Source: an uncultured Lachnospiraceae bacterium
GTDB taxonomy: Bacteria; Bacillota; Clostridia; Lachnospirales; Lachnospiraceae
NCBI GenBank assembly: GCA_947588995.1
Contig: CANPZI010000015.1
Coordinates: 1 to 64,000 of the forward strand
Direction: 5' to 3'
Length of the DNA stretch: 64,000 bases
Below are positions 1-10,581 of the stretch, one piece after another (within the stretch, counting starts at the first letter, position 1; every line of letters starts with the position of its first letter). The notes beneath the pieces were generated by a model, which saw only the letters and a program-made list of their open reading frames with translations, was not told where the DNA came from and searched no databases. A program made the translations under genes and the position numbers.

Positions 1-16
1 AAAATGTCAAAAAGTA

Positions 17-45
17 ATGACTGAAAGGAAATAGTTTGTTATAAT
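17..45 (+). promoter_or_regulatory. Putative sigma-A promoter of the GH18 gene
   Basis: ATGACT (17-22) is a 4/6 match to the -35 box and is followed after 17 bases by a perfect TATAAT (40-45) preceded by TG, an extended -10. The start codon of the GH18 gene lies 28 bases further on, behind the ribosome binding site AAAGGAG. Confidence 0.65.
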
Positions 46-72
46 GAGGACGGTCAGAAAGGAGCTGGATAC

Positions 73-1764
73 ATGAAGAAGATGATTCCGGTGCTAATCG
101 CGATCGTCCTTATTATCGCGATTGGGGCAGCAGGGTTTGGGGCAAAGCTGGTTGAGAAATATTCCTATTCCAAGGAGAGAGCGGATCTGACGGAATATTT
201 TGATGTGCGGGGGGATGATGATGTCCCGATTATTCTGCAGGATGAGCGGATTGAGGAACATGCGAAGCTCTGGGACGGCGTGTGCTATTTTGATCTTGCG
301 ACGGTGCATAAGTATTTTAATGACAGATTTTATGAGGATAAGAAAGAGAAACTTCTTATCTATGCGCTTCCGGATGCCATTGTCAGTACATCGATCGGCG
401 CTTCGTCCCTGACGGTGGGCGGCGACGCGGAGGAACGCGATTATGTGATTGCCCGATATGAGGGGGATATCCTCTATATCGCGGCGGATTTTGTCAAAGA
501 GTATGCGAACTTCTCTTATGACCTGTATACGGAGCCGAACCATATGCAGGTGTACACGGAGTGGAACGAGCGTCAGGTCGCGACCATTAAGAAAGACACG
601 GAAGTGCGCTATCAGGGCGGCGTCAAGAGTGATATCCTGACGGATGTCTCGAAAGGTGACAAGGTGATCGTGCTGGAGGAGATGGAGACGTGGACAAAGG
701 TGAAGACGGCGGACGCCTTTATCGGTTATGTGGAGAACAAGCGCCTGGGGGGGCAGACGACGGAGACGCCGGAGCCCGTGAACGATTATGTGGAGCCGGA
801 ATATGTCTCCAATACGAGGGATCACAAGATCAATCTGGCCTGGCACGTGGTCGGCGGGATGTCGGGGAATGAGACGCTGGCTGAGGCGCTGGCGCCGACG
901 AAGAGTGTCAATGTGATAGCGCCGACCTGGTTTTCCCTGTGTACCGATCAGGGAGATTTTGTCAGTCTTGCATCGGCGGAGTATGTATCGAAAGCTCACG
1001 ATATGGGTCTGGAGGTCTGGGCGGTCATAGACAACTTCAACGGCGGAGAGGTGGATAGTTATGAAGTTCTGGCCGGGACGAGCACCCGGCAGTCTCTCAT
1101 CGACCGCCTGATAGCGGAAGCGCTGGAATACGATCTGGACGGCATCAACGTTGATTTTGAGAACATCAGCCTGGACGCAGGCGAGCCGTTTGTGGAATTT
1201 ATCAGGGAGTTGTCTATCCCGTGCAGAGAGAACGGCATCGTTCTCTCGGTGGACAACTATGTGCCCATGGGCTACACGGATCATTATAATAGGAAAGAAC
1301 AGGGCATCGTGGCGGATTATGTCATTATCATGGGTTATGACGAGCACTATGCCGGCAGCGCGGAGGCGGGTTCGGTGGCCTCTATTGATTTCGTGGAGAA
1401 AGGCATAGCGGACACCGTGGCACAGGTGCCTGCAGAGAAAGTGATCAATGCGCTTCCTTTCTACACGCGCATCTGGGAGCTGCAAGGCACGCAGCTGAAC
1501 AGCCAGGCGGTGGGGATGGAGACCGCGGCACAGTTTATCGCCGATCATGACATCACTACCGCGTGGGATGAGACGGCCTGCCAGAATTATGGCGAATGTC
1601 AGTCGGGAGACAGCTATTATCAGGTTTGGCTGGAAGACGCGCAGTCTATCGGCGTGAAACTCAATATTATGCAGAAGTACGGCATTGCGGGTGTCGCGGA
1701 GTGGCGCCTCGGTTTCGAGACGGCGGACATCTGGGATGTGATTGAGGGTTATATGAATCAGTAG
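73..1764 (+). CDS. Membrane-anchored SH3 / glycoside hydrolase family 18 protein
   Basis: A 563-aa protein predicted to act on peptidoglycan or chitin-like glycans outside the membrane. An N-terminal hydrophobic segment (about residues 4-24) is an uncleaved anchor or signal. A bacterial SH3-like region lies near 175-230 and a GH18 barrel from about 250 to the end. The GH18 signature DGINVDFE (356-363) is intact, with the catalytic acid Glu at 363. The architecture resembles spore cortex or cell-wall GH18 enzymes (YaaH/YdhD type) but with SH3 in place of LysM. The start is set by AAAGGAG 8 bases upstream. The next gene is an amidase, which fits a wall-remodelling group. The exact substrate cannot be told from sequence. 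Confidence 0.88.
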   Translation: MKKMIPVLIAIVLIIAIGAAGFGAKLVEKYSYSKERADLTEYFDVRGDDDVPIILQDERIEEHAKLWDGVCYFDLATVHKYFNDRFYEDKKEKLLIYALPDAIVSTSIGASSLTVGGDAEERDYVIARYEGDILYIAADFVKEYANFSYDLYTEPNHMQVYTEWNERQVATIKKDTEVRYQGGVKSDILTDVSKGDKVIVLEEMETWTKVKTADAFIGYVENKRLGGQTTETPEPVNDYVEPEYVSNTRDHKINLAWHVVGGMSGNETLAEALAPTKSVNVIAPTWFSLCTDQGDFVSLASAEYVSKAHDMGLEVWAVIDNFNGGEVDSYEVLAGTSTRQSLIDRLIAEALEYDLDGINVDFENISLDAGEPFVEFIRELSIPCRENGIVLSVDNYVPMGYTDHYNRKEQGIVADYVIIMGYDEHYAGSAEAGSVASIDFVEKGIADTVAQVPAEKVINALPFYTRIWELQGTQLNSQAVGMETAAQFIADHDITTAWDETACQNYGECQSGDSYYQVWLEDAQSIGVKLNIMQKYGIAGVAEWRLGFETADIWDVIEGYMNQ

Positions 1765-1859
1765 GAGAGGGCGGTAAAAGTATTTCCTGGTCCGGCACGG
1801 CATTTTTCCCCTGTCTTTTTCATAAGCATTTATAGAGATATGAATGTCGGGAACAGGAT

Positions 1860-2591
1860 ATGAAGAGGGAGAAAGGGAGAGACCGGAAAACATTGGCCGG
1901 GACGATGCTGGGATTGTTGATGCTTGCGGCGGTATGTCTTATCATGCGCGGCGGCAGGCGGCTGATGGAGGCGGCCTCGTCAGATGTTGTGAAGACATCG
2001 GGAGAGAGGCCTTGCGTGGTGATCGATGCGGGACACGGGGGAAATGATCCGGGCAAGGTCGGGATAGACGGCAGTCTGGAGAAAGATATTAACCTGCAGG
2101 TCGCCTTGAAACTGCAGAAATTCCTGCAGATGCAGGACGTGGAGGCGGTATTGACGAGAGACTCTGACAGCGGGCTGTACGATGAGAACGCCTCCAACAA
2201 GAAAGTGCAGGACATGAAAAATCGGGTGGCGTTCATTGAACAGCAGCAGCCTGATCTGGTGGTGAGCATACACCAGAACAGCTATCACGAGGAGTATGTG
2301 CACGGCGCGCAGGTCTTCTACTATGCGACCAGCGGGCGCAGCAGGGAGCTGGCCGAGCGTATCCAACAGGTCATGGCGAAAGAGCTGGATCCGGATAATG
2401 CAAGACAGGCGAAAGCGAATGACAGTTATTATCTGCTGAAAAAGACATCCGTGCCGATCGTGATCGTGGAGTGCGGATTCCTCTCGAACCGTGAGGAGGC
2501 GCAGAAACTGTCGTCGCCTGCCTATCAGGAGAAAGCCGCGTGGGCGATCCACCTGGCGGTTATACAGTGGCTGAATGACAGCGTATCATGA
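1860..2591 (+). CDS. N-acetylmuramoyl-L-alanine amidase (Amidase_3, CwlD-like)
   Basis: A 243-aa zinc amidase that would cut the MurNAc-L-Ala bond of peptidoglycan. One hydrophobic segment (about residues 11-28) exports or anchors it, and the rest is a single Amidase_3 domain. Zinc and catalytic motifs are visible: IDAGHGG (about 54-60), the Glu in SLEKDINL, the His of SIHQN (about 137) and VECGF with the catalytic Glu (about 203). Length and single-domain build match CwlD, which makes muramic delta-lactam in spore cortex, but general amidases look alike. The ribosome binding site is weak (GGGAACAGG). The stop lies 12 bases before the GTG of tsaC, suggesting a shared transcript. Confidence 0.88.
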   Translation: MKREKGRDRKTLAGTMLGLLMLAAVCLIMRGGRRLMEAASSDVVKTSGERPCVVIDAGHGGNDPGKVGIDGSLEKDINLQVALKLQKFLQMQDVEAVLTRDSDSGLYDENASNKKVQDMKNRVAFIEQQQPDLVVSIHQNSYHEEYVHGAQVFYYATSGRSRELAERIQQVMAKELDPDNARQAKANDSYYLLKKTSVPIVIVECGFLSNREEAQKLSSPAYQEKAAWAIHLAVIQWLNDSVS

Positions 2592-2603
2592 GAGGATGCG
2601 GAC

Positions 2604-3656
2604 GTGGAGACAAGACTGGTCCGAATAGACGAAAAACAGATTGATGAAGCTCTCGTGAAAGAAGCGGGAGATGTGATCAGGGCGGGCGGCCTGGTGGCCT
2701 TTCCGACGGAGACGGTGTACGGCCTGGGCGGGGACGCGCTGAACGCGGCATCCTCCGAGAAGATCTATCGGGCCAAAGGCAGGCCCTCGGACAATCCTTT
2801 GATCGTACATATTGCGGATATGGAGGCACTTGCGGTTATTGTGCGGGAAATACCCGCATCAGCCGTAAAACTGGCGGAGCGCTTCTGGCCCGGCCCGCTC
2901 ACTATGATTCTGAATAAGGCGGATATTGTGCCTTGTGAGACGACGGGCGGTCTGGATACAGTGGCGGTGCGGATGCCGGTGCATCCTGTCGCGCGGGAAC
3001 TGATCCGGGCAGCAGGCGGTTATGTGGCCGCGCCGAGCGCGAACCGTTCGGGCAGACCGAGTCCGACGTCGGCAAAATACGTCGTCGAAGATCTGAACGG
3101 CAGGATTGAGATGATTGTGGACGGCGGCGACGTGGAGATTGGTCTGGAATCCACGATCATCGATCTGACGACGACACCGCCGGTTATTCTCAGACCGGGC
3201 TATATCACCGGGCAGATGCTGCAGGAAGTGCTCGGCGAGGTCGCCGAGGATCACACGATGATGCGGGATGATTCCGGACAGGCCCCGAAAGCGCCGGGTA
3301 TGAAGTACAGGCACTATGCGCCCAGAGGCGAGCTGACGATCGTGGACGGTACGGCTCAAAATGTGGTAGAATATATTAACGGCAAGGTCGCGGAGGCGAG
3401 GCGGGCACATAAAAAAACAGGTGTTATATGCACGGACGCAAGCCTGAAGCAGTATCGGGCCGATGTGTGCAAGAGCGCGGGAGAGCGGAGCGATGAGGAG
3501 GCGGTTGCACGGAAACTGTACCGTATTCTGCGCGAGTTTGACGATGAGGATGTGGAGATCATCTATGCGGAATCATTCTGTGCGGACGGCTTTGGACAAG
3601 CCATTATGAACAGGCTGTTGAAAGCGGCCGGCCATAAGGTGGTTCATCTGTCATAA
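2604..3656 (+). CDS. tsaC: L-threonylcarbamoyladenylate synthase (Sua5/YrdC type)
   Basis: A 350-aa enzyme that makes threonylcarbamoyl-AMP from Thr, bicarbonate and ATP, the first step of tRNA t6A37 synthesis. Residues 1 to about 205 form the YrdC domain, with the conserved KGRPSDNPLIVHI stretch near 60. The remainder is a Sua5 C-terminal domain, so this is the two-domain Sua5 form and not the short TsaC. Translation starts at GTG with AGAGG about 8 bases upstream, 12 bases after the amidase gene. It is followed at 19 bases by rpiB, an order common in Clostridia and Bacilli. Confidence 0.93.
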   Translation: METRLVRIDEKQIDEALVKEAGDVIRAGGLVAFPTETVYGLGGDALNAASSEKIYRAKGRPSDNPLIVHIADMEALAVIVREIPASAVKLAERFWPGPLTMILNKADIVPCETTGGLDTVAVRMPVHPVARELIRAAGGYVAAPSANRSGRPSPTSAKYVVEDLNGRIEMIVDGGDVEIGLESTIIDLTTTPPVILRPGYITGQMLQEVLGEVAEDHTMMRDDSGQAPKAPGMKYRHYAPRGELTIVDGTAQNVVEYINGKVAEARRAHKKTGVICTDASLKQYRADVCKSAGERSDEEAVARKLYRILREFDDEDVEIIYAESFCADGFGQAIMNRLLKAAGHKVVHLS

Positions 3657-3675
3657 CGAAACGGAGGGATGGGAA

Positions 3676-4104
3676 ATGATAGCAATAGGAAGTGATCATG
3701 GCGGATTTGATCTGAAAGAGGCGGTTATCGCCCATTTGAAAGAGAGGGGAATCGAATACAAGGATTACGGCTGTTATGACAAAAAGTCCTGCGATTACCC
3801 GATCTACGGGCGCGCGGTTGCCGAGGCTGTGGCCGGGGGAGAGTGCGAGAAAGGTATCGTGATCTGCACGACGGGAATCGGCATCTCCATCACGGCGAAC
3901 AAGGTCAGGGGGATTCGGTGCGCGCTGTGCGCGGATACGCTTTCCGCGCAGATGACGAGGCTGCACAATGACGCGAACGTGCTCGCCATGGGAGGCGGGA
4001 TTGTGGGCCCTAATCTGGGGATCAGTATTGTGGATGCTTTTTTGGATACGGCCTTTTCCGGGGAGGAAAAGCATGTACGGCGAGTGGGCATGATCGAAGG
4101 ATAA
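3676..4104 (+). CDS. rpiB: Ribose 5-phosphate isomerase B
   Basis: A 142-aa cytosolic RpiB/LacAB-family sugar isomerase that interconverts ribose 5-phosphate and ribulose 5-phosphate. The N-terminal GSDHGGFDLKE motif, the CTTGIG phosphate-binding loop with the catalytic Cys, and the NVLAMGG segment are all present, and the length is normal. A close GGAGGG ribosome binding site precedes the ATG. It sits between tsaC and a SleB-like hydrolase with spacings under 25 bases, so it is probably cotranscribed. Allose-6-phosphate isomerases share the fold, but no allose genes are near. Confidence 0.93.
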   Translation: MIAIGSDHGGFDLKEAVIAHLKERGIEYKDYGCYDKKSCDYPIYGRAVAEAVAGGECEKGIVICTTGIGISITANKVRGIRCALCADTLSAQMTRLHNDANVLAMGGGIVGPNLGISIVDAFLDTAFSGEEKHVRRVGMIEG

Positions 4105-4128
4105 GAGATACAGGTACGGAGGATGTCT

Positions 4129-5328
4129 ATGGGAGGCAGGCGAAAAGCGGCCGCCGTGATGGCGACGGCTCTGCTGCTTGGCGTTACGACCGTTACCGCG
4201 CAGGCGACGGAGGAGACGCGCCGGCAGCTGGAGCAGGCCGAAGAAGAAAAAAAAGATACGGAATCCGCGCTTGAGGGGACAAAGGAGAATCTGGACAATC
4301 TGAACGAGCAGAAAGATTCCCTGGAGGGGGCGCTGACGACCCTGAATACGGAACTCTCCCAGGTGAGCAATAATCTGAGCGATCTGGAGAACAAGATTCA
4401 CACGAAAGAGTCGGAGATCGATGCGCTGAACGCCGATATCGAACAGGTGCAGAGCGAACTGGATGAGGCGATCCGCCTCAAGGACGAGCAGTACGCGACG
4501 ATGAAGAAGCAGATTCGTTTCATGTACGAGAGAAGCGATTATCTGTATTTGGAACTGTTCTTCTCGGCGGGGAGTTTTTCGGATTTCCTGAACAAGAATA
4601 ACTATATTGAGCAGTTGTCCGCCTATCAGCAGAAAGTGCTGCAGGACTACAAGGACGCCCAGGCGAAGATGGAAGAGAAAGAAAAAGAGCTGGAGCAGGA
4701 TATGGCCCGGCTCGAATCGGACAAGAAAGATCTGGACGATTATAAAGTGCAGGTGGTGGCGGAGCAGAGCCGTGTGTCCGGGCTGGTCAGCCAGACGTCG
4801 CAGTCGATCGATGCCACCGCCGGCCAGATATCGGAGGCGGAGGCGCAGGCATTAGCCTATGAACAGCAGATCAAGGCGCAGGAAGAGAATATTTCGGTTC
4901 TGAAAGCGAAGCTGGCGGAGGAAATCCGTATGGCAGAACTGGCCGCACAGTCGAGCTGGCGGGATATTTCCGAAGTGTCCTTTGCGGAGGGCGACAGATA
5001 TCTGCTGGCAAATCTGATTTACTGTGAGGCCGGCGGGGAACCCTATGTGGGACAGGTGGCGGTAGGCTCTGTGGTTATGAACAGGGTGCTCAGTTCGGTC
5101 TATCCGGATACTGTGACGGGTGTTATTTATCAGTCCGGGCAGTTCTCGCCGGTGGCCAGCGGCAGACTGGCTCTGGCTCTGGCGGAGGGCAGGGCGACGG
5201 CGAGCTGTTATCAGGCCGCGGACGAGGTGATGAGCGGCACGACCAATGTGGGAAACTGCGTCTATTTCAGGACGCCGATCGACGGCGTGACACCAAAGTA
5301 CACCATCGGCGGACACATCTTCTATTAG
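4129..5328 (+). CDS. Exported coiled-coil protein with C-terminal SleB-type cell wall hydrolase
   Basis: About 399 aa. A signal peptide (MATALLLGVTTVTAQA) is followed by a long coiled coil (about residues 28-270, rich in Glu, Lys and Gln, PcsB-like) and a C-terminal Hydrolase_2/SleB domain (about 285-399) with the IYCEAGGEP motif carrying the presumed catalytic Glu. SleB-family enzymes are lytic transglycosylases that open spore cortex; vegetative paralogs act in wall turnover. An upstream ATG at 4123 touches the GGAGG (4118-4122), so the ATG at 4129, six bases from it, is the better start. It lies 24 bases after rpiB. The coiled coil may control localisation or activity, as in PcsB/CwlO. Confidence 0.85.
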   Translation: MGGRRKAAAVMATALLLGVTTVTAQATEETRRQLEQAEEEKKDTESALEGTKENLDNLNEQKDSLEGALTTLNTELSQVSNNLSDLENKIHTKESEIDALNADIEQVQSELDEAIRLKDEQYATMKKQIRFMYERSDYLYLELFFSAGSFSDFLNKNNYIEQLSAYQQKVLQDYKDAQAKMEEKEKELEQDMARLESDKKDLDDYKVQVVAEQSRVSGLVSQTSQSIDATAGQISEAEAQALAYEQQIKAQEENISVLKAKLAEEIRMAELAAQSSWRDISEVSFAEGDRYLLANLIYCEAGGEPYVGQVAVGSVVMNRVLSSVYPDTVTGVIYQSGQFSPVASGRLALALAEGRATASCYQAADEVMSGTTNVGNCVYFRTPIDGVTPKYTIGGHIFY

Positions 5329-5343
5329 GCGGATTACAGACCA

Positions 5344-5375
5344 AAAAGGGGCGGACACATCAATGTGCCCGCCCT
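5344..5375 (-). terminator. Intrinsic terminator for the DUF402 gene
   Basis: GGGCGGACACAT (5349-5360) pairs with ATGTGCCCGCCC (5363-5374) with one non-Watson-Crick pair. Read on the minus strand the hairpin ends in TTTTT, so it terminates the minus-strand gene. It may also slow transcripts arriving from the converging plus-strand gene, but there is no U tract in that direction. Confidence 0.75.
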
Positions 5376-5391
5376 GACAGTATGTACGTTA

Positions 5392-5880
5392 TCAGTTTCC
5401 CTTTGCGATGATCTGCTCGATCGGCGCCTGCAGCCTGTCGAATTTGCCCGCGTAGATAATCTCCAGCAGACTGTTCAGATTGCGGAGAGAGGTTTTCAGG
5501 ATTTCCTCGGAGATAAGCCGGTCGTCCAGAGCCGTGACCAGCTCGTCGAGATCCACGACCCGGACGAAGCCGTCGGGATAGACGATCACGTCCGCCAGCA
5601 GATCGGTTACGATGTAGGTGTCCGTCTCCGCGCGGTGCTCGTAGGTTACGATATCGCAGTACCAATATAGGAGAGAGTCGTCCTCGTGATAAAACTTGCT
5701 GACCTTGAAGCCCTCTTTCAGATAATAGCAGGAATATCCGTGGTGCAGATCCCTGCGGGGCCTGATGGTGTGCCAGCCGGTGATGATCTTGTCGTCGTCC
5801 CGCCACAGGATGCGATCGTCCTTTAACAGGATACATTCTTCGGGGATCAGTCTTTTGCGATAGAGGATCGGATCTGCCAT
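5392..5880 (-). CDS. DUF402 domain protein
   Basis: A 162-aa cytosolic protein of the DUF402/FomD-like fold. Some members hydrolyse nucleoside di- or triphosphates (Ntdp type); the substrate here is unknown. The core YCDIVTYEHR...DLLADVIVYPDG...VDLDEL fits the family, including its acidic metal-binding residues. The reading frame continues 24 codons upstream, but the ATG at 5880 has AGGAGG just 7 bases before it and begins the conserved region, so I choose it. The gene stands alone, converging on the SleB-like gene across a terminator and divergent from the atp operon. Confidence 0.8.
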   Translation of the reverse strand: MADPILYRKRLIPEECILLKDDRILWRDDDKIITGWHTIRPRRDLHHGYSCYYLKEGFKVSKFYHEDDSLLYWYCDIVTYEHRAETDTYIVTDLLADVIVYPDGFVRVVDLDELVTALDDRLISEEILKTSLRNLNSLLEIIYAGKFDRLQAPIEQIIAKGN

Positions 5881-6003
5881 AGTGCCTCCTATGAGTCGTG
5901 CCATATGCCTGTTCTTATAGGTTACGTTACACTGACGATAGTGAAAAGTCAATGTAAAACCGAAAGAAATATCCTTTTTTTTATCTATTTTTCACAATAA
6001 TAC

Positions 6004-6032
6004 TGGACATAAGTACCAGAAATGGTTATAAT
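6004..6032 (+). promoter_or_regulatory. Promoter of the ATP synthase operon
   Basis: TGGACA (6004-6009, 5/6 match) and TATAAT (6027-6032, perfect) are separated by 17 bases. The first gene of the operon starts about 80 bases downstream. No other comparably good promoter was seen before atpB. Confidence 0.8.
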
Positions 6033-6113
6033 TTGAATTGGCAGGCTGTCCGCGCTGCACATCTGTCCTGCACAGACCGCGGCACGGATGGCTTGCGTGA
6101 GAAGGGGAATGCG

Positions 6114-6401
6114 GTGAAATATAACAAAAACGTATACCATGCGCTTATGATGATCAGTCAGTTTGGTATCAATATGCTCGTTCCTATTTTCATTTGTTCT
6201 TTTGCCGGGATGTTCCTCGATCGGGAATTCGGCACATCTTATTGGACGGTAGCACTGTTTTTTGTCGGTGCGCTGGCAGGATTTACCAACGTATTCAGAT
6301 TTGCGAAGAAAATATATGAGACTCCTGCGCAGACGCGCAGACGCGCTGTCGGGAAGCGGGGCGGCGCGAGAGAAAAGAGCGCTTATGAAGAAGAAAATTG
6401 A
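6114..6401 (+). CDS. AtpZ/AtpI-family membrane protein
   Basis: A 95-aa protein with two hydrophobic segments (about residues 8-30 and 38-60) and a charged, Arg-rich tail. It matches the AtpZ/AtpI family that precedes F-ATPase operons in Firmicutes and is thought to help Mg2+ or Ca2+ supply or c-ring assembly. The frame is open back to 6033, but GTG at 6114 with AAGGGGAA 4 bases before it starts the conserved part. It overlaps the next gene by 17 bases, so translation is probably coupled. Confidence 0.8.
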   Translation: MKYNKNVYHALMMISQFGINMLVPIFICSFAGMFLDREFGTSYWTVALFFVGALAGFTNVFRFAKKIYETPAQTRRRAVGKRGGAREKSAYEEEN

Positions 6402-6774
6402 TCCGACTTTGTTTGACTTGTGTCTGGGGATTCTTTTATACGGCGTTGTGTTCCAGATCGTACTCTTATGTTTTACGCGAAGGGCGGATTACAGCCTCGG
6501 CCTCTGGATCGGCGTACTGCTCGCGGTGGCGGGCGCGGTACATATGTGGTGGTCGATAGACAGGGGGATGGATCAGGCGTCAAAACAGGCGGCGCGGACA
6601 GTCGGCACGAACAATCTGCTCAGGTATCTTGTGCTGGTGGTCGTCATGTTTGTACTGATTTATACGGATTTTGCCAATCCGATTTTTATGTTCTGCGGCT
6701 ATATGGGGATGAAACTCTCAGCCTACCTGAATCCGTGGCTGTGCAAGATTCGTTCCAGGGTAATCAAAATATAG
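6385..6774 (+). CDS. atpI: ATP synthase subunit I (AtpI)
   Basis: A 129-aa membrane protein with four predicted hydrophobic helices, the usual shape of AtpI, a chaperone for c-ring assembly that is not part of the final enzyme. The ATG at 6385 (MKKKIDP) lies inside the end of the previous gene. The frame extends further upstream, but those codons read another gene and have no ribosome binding site. AtpI is poorly conserved in sequence, so position and topology carry most of the call. It lies 18 bases before atpB. Confidence 0.8.
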   Translation: MKKKIDPTLFDLCLGILLYGVVFQIVLLCFTRRADYSLGLWIGVLLAVAGAVHMWWSIDRGMDQASKQAARTVGTNNLLRYLVLVVVMFVLIYTDFANPIFMFCGYMGMKLSAYLNPWLCKIRSRVIKI

Positions 6775-6792
6775 AATGGAGGAGGTGATAGC

Positions 6793-7518
6793 ATGGAGCA
6801 AGGTGTTCTTCTGACTTCGGGAGGAGCCGACATTGACTTTATGGTTCACGGCGTTTTTTCCTATGAGCTGTTCGGACAGACCATCTGGATCACGACGACG
6901 CATGTGTGCGTGCTGATCGTGATGCTGGTGATTATCGGCTTCTGTATAGCGGCAAACCGTGCTGTCAAGCATGCGGCGGACGTTCCGGGTACATTTCAGA
7001 ATATCGCTGAGCTGGTGGTGGAGATGCTGGACAATATGATCGGTGGTGTCATGGGTAAGTTCAGCCCGAAATTCCGCAACTACATAGGTACGATCTTTAT
7101 CTTTATCCTGCTCAGCAATATATCGGGACTGTTCGGACTGCGGCCGCCCACGGCGGATTACGGTGTGACGCTGGCGCTGGGTCTGATGACGTTCACGCTG
7201 ATCCATTTCAACAAGTTCCGTTACAAGAAAGTCAAGGGAGTCGTCGCGGAGCTGTGCGACCCGTGGCCGTTCTGGGCGCCGATCAACATCATCGGCTGGG
7301 TGGCTGTGCCGGTTTCCCTGTCGCTGCGTCTGTTTGCGAACGTCCTGTCGGGAACCGTCATGATGGCGCTCATATACGGACTGCTCTCGAAGATAGCGAT
7401 TGTCTGGCCGGCGGCGCTGCACGTATACTTCGATCTGTTCTCCGGGGCGATCCAGACTTACGTGTTCTGTATGCTGACCATGACTTATATCAGCGATGCC
7501 TGCACGACGGATGAGTAG
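6793..7518 (+). CDS. atpB: F1Fo ATP synthase subunit a
   Basis: A 241-aa Fo subunit forming the ion half-channels against the c ring. It has five to six membrane helices. The essential Arg lies in SLRLFANVLSGT, and the C-terminal helix carries the polar residues of the ion path. GGAGGAGGTGAT is an excellent ribosome binding site. Length and motif match Clostridia subunit a. Taken with the c subunit downstream, the coupling ion is probably Na+. Confidence 0.96.
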   Translation: MEQGVLLTSGGADIDFMVHGVFSYELFGQTIWITTTHVCVLIVMLVIIGFCIAANRAVKHAADVPGTFQNIAELVVEMLDNMIGGVMGKFSPKFRNYIGTIFIFILLSNISGLFGLRPPTADYGVTLALGLMTFTLIHFNKFRYKKVKGVVAELCDPWPFWAPINIIGWVAVPVSLSLRLFANVLSGTVMMALIYGLLSKIAIVWPAALHVYFDLFSGAIQTYVFCMLTMTYISDACTTDE

Positions 7519-7559
7519 GCGCGGGCAATGACATGAGACATACCATTTTTAATTTTTAA

Positions 7560-7844
<285 letters not shown>

Positions 7845-7891
7845 GAGGACATACGGATTGTTCTTAAAACGATAGAAAGGAGGATAAAGGC

Positions 7892-8452
7892 TTGAGTACG
7901 TTAGCGACACAGATGGTGTTGGCGTCAGCACAGATGGAGCCGAGACTGTTCGATCTGGATTTTCAGCTGCTGCACGACGCGGTTCTGATGATCATAGCCG
8001 TGTTCGCCCTGTTTCTGATTGCGTCCCATCTCCTTTTTAACCCTGTCAGAAAGATGCTGCAGGGCAGGCAGGACAGGATCAGGAACGAGCTTGACAGCGC
8101 GGCTGCGGATATGGAAGACGCGCGCGCGCTGAAAGCGGAGTACGAGGCGAAGCTTAAGGATATAGACAAAGAGGCCGAGGCTATCTTAAGCGAAGCGCGC
8201 AAAAAGGCGCTGGCCAACGAGAACAAGATTGTGGCGGACGCAAAAGAGGAAGCTGCGAGAATTATCGAGAGAGCCGGCGTGGAAGCGGAGCTGGAGAAGA
8301 GCAAAGCGGTGGACGAGGTGAAGCGCGAGATGGTTGTGCTGGCATCCCTGATGGCCGGCAAGGTCGTGAACGCGGCTATCGACACGACCGTGCAGGACAG
8401 TTTGATTGAAGAGACTTTGCAGGAAATAGGTGAGGGCACATGGCTAAGCTAA
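7892..8452 (+). CDS. atpF: F1Fo ATP synthase subunit b
   Basis: A 186-aa peripheral stalk subunit with one N-terminal membrane helix (about residues 28-48) and a long charged coiled coil rich in Ala, Glu and Lys. It starts at TTG, chosen because AAAGGAGG lies 8 bases upstream; an in-frame ATG at 7913 has no such site. The end overlaps atpH by 13 bases, giving translational coupling between the stalk subunits b and delta. Length is slightly above the usual 160-170 aa because of an N-terminal extension. Confidence 0.94.
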   Translation: MSTLATQMVLASAQMEPRLFDLDFQLLHDAVLMIIAVFALFLIASHLLFNPVRKMLQGRQDRIRNELDSAAADMEDARALKAEYEAKLKDIDKEAEAILSEARKKALANENKIVADAKEEAARIIERAGVEAELEKSKAVDEVKREMVVLASLMAGKVVNAAIDTTVQDSLIEETLQEIGEGTWLS

Positions 8453-8985
8453 TTTCAAAGACATACGGAGACGCGCTGTTTGAACTGGCGGTTGAAAAGA
8501 ACAAAGTGGATGTATTGTTGGAGGAGATCGAACAGCTGAAGCAGGTGCTTTCCGAGAATGAGGAATTCGGCAGACTGATGAATCACCCGCGGATCATCAA
8601 GGAGGAGAAGATTCAGGTCGTCAAGGATGTGTTCGAGGGAAGAGTGTCCGAAGAGATTTTGGGATTTCTTACGATAGTGATCACAAAAGACCGTTATCGG
8701 GATATCGACGCGATCATCGATTATTTTATCGCGGAAGTAAAACGCTATAAGGGAATCGGTATCGCGACGGTGACTACGGCGGTTCCGCTCAGGGAAGAAC
8801 AGCGTAAGAAGATAGAACAGAAACTGTTGGAAACGACGCATTACACGAAGATGGAGATGCACTACGACGTGGACGGATCGCTGATCGGCGGCATGGTCGT
8901 CCGCATCGGCGACAGAGTCGTGGACAGCAGTGTCAGGACGAAGTTGAGCGAACTTCAGAAAGAATTACTCAAAGTTCAGCTCTGA
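8440..8985 (+). CDS. atpH: F1Fo ATP synthase subunit delta
   Basis: A 181-aa OSCP/delta protein that ties the b-subunit stalk to the top of F1. The start YGDALFELAVEKN and the C-terminal GGMVVRIGDRVVDSSVRTKL motif are typical. It begins inside atpF (13-base overlap) and ends 62 bases before atpA. Normal length, no anomalies. Confidence 0.95.
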   Translation: MAKLISKTYGDALFELAVEKNKVDVLLEEIEQLKQVLSENEEFGRLMNHPRIIKEEKIQVVKDVFEGRVSEEILGFLTIVITKDRYRDIDAIIDYFIAEVKRYKGIGIATVTTAVPLREEQRKKIEQKLLETTHYTKMEMHYDVDGSLIGGMVVRIGDRVVDSSVRTKLSELQKELLKVQL

Positions 8986-9026
8986 CAGAATCCGCAGGAA
9001 AGCGGAGCTGGACAGGTAAAAAATAA

Positions 9027-10553
<1,527 letters not shown>

Positions 10554-10581
10554 AGATAAGTAGAAAGAAGAAGGTGACGCT

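Noticed and set aside
747..753. G7 run in the GH18 gene
   Set aside because: Shorter than the 9-10 G tracts, and runs of 7 are expected by chance in a window of this composition.
94..1893. Long antisense open frame across the GH18 gene
   Set aside because: No ribosome binding site, His/Arg-rich shadow composition, fully covered by a gene with clear catalytic motifs.
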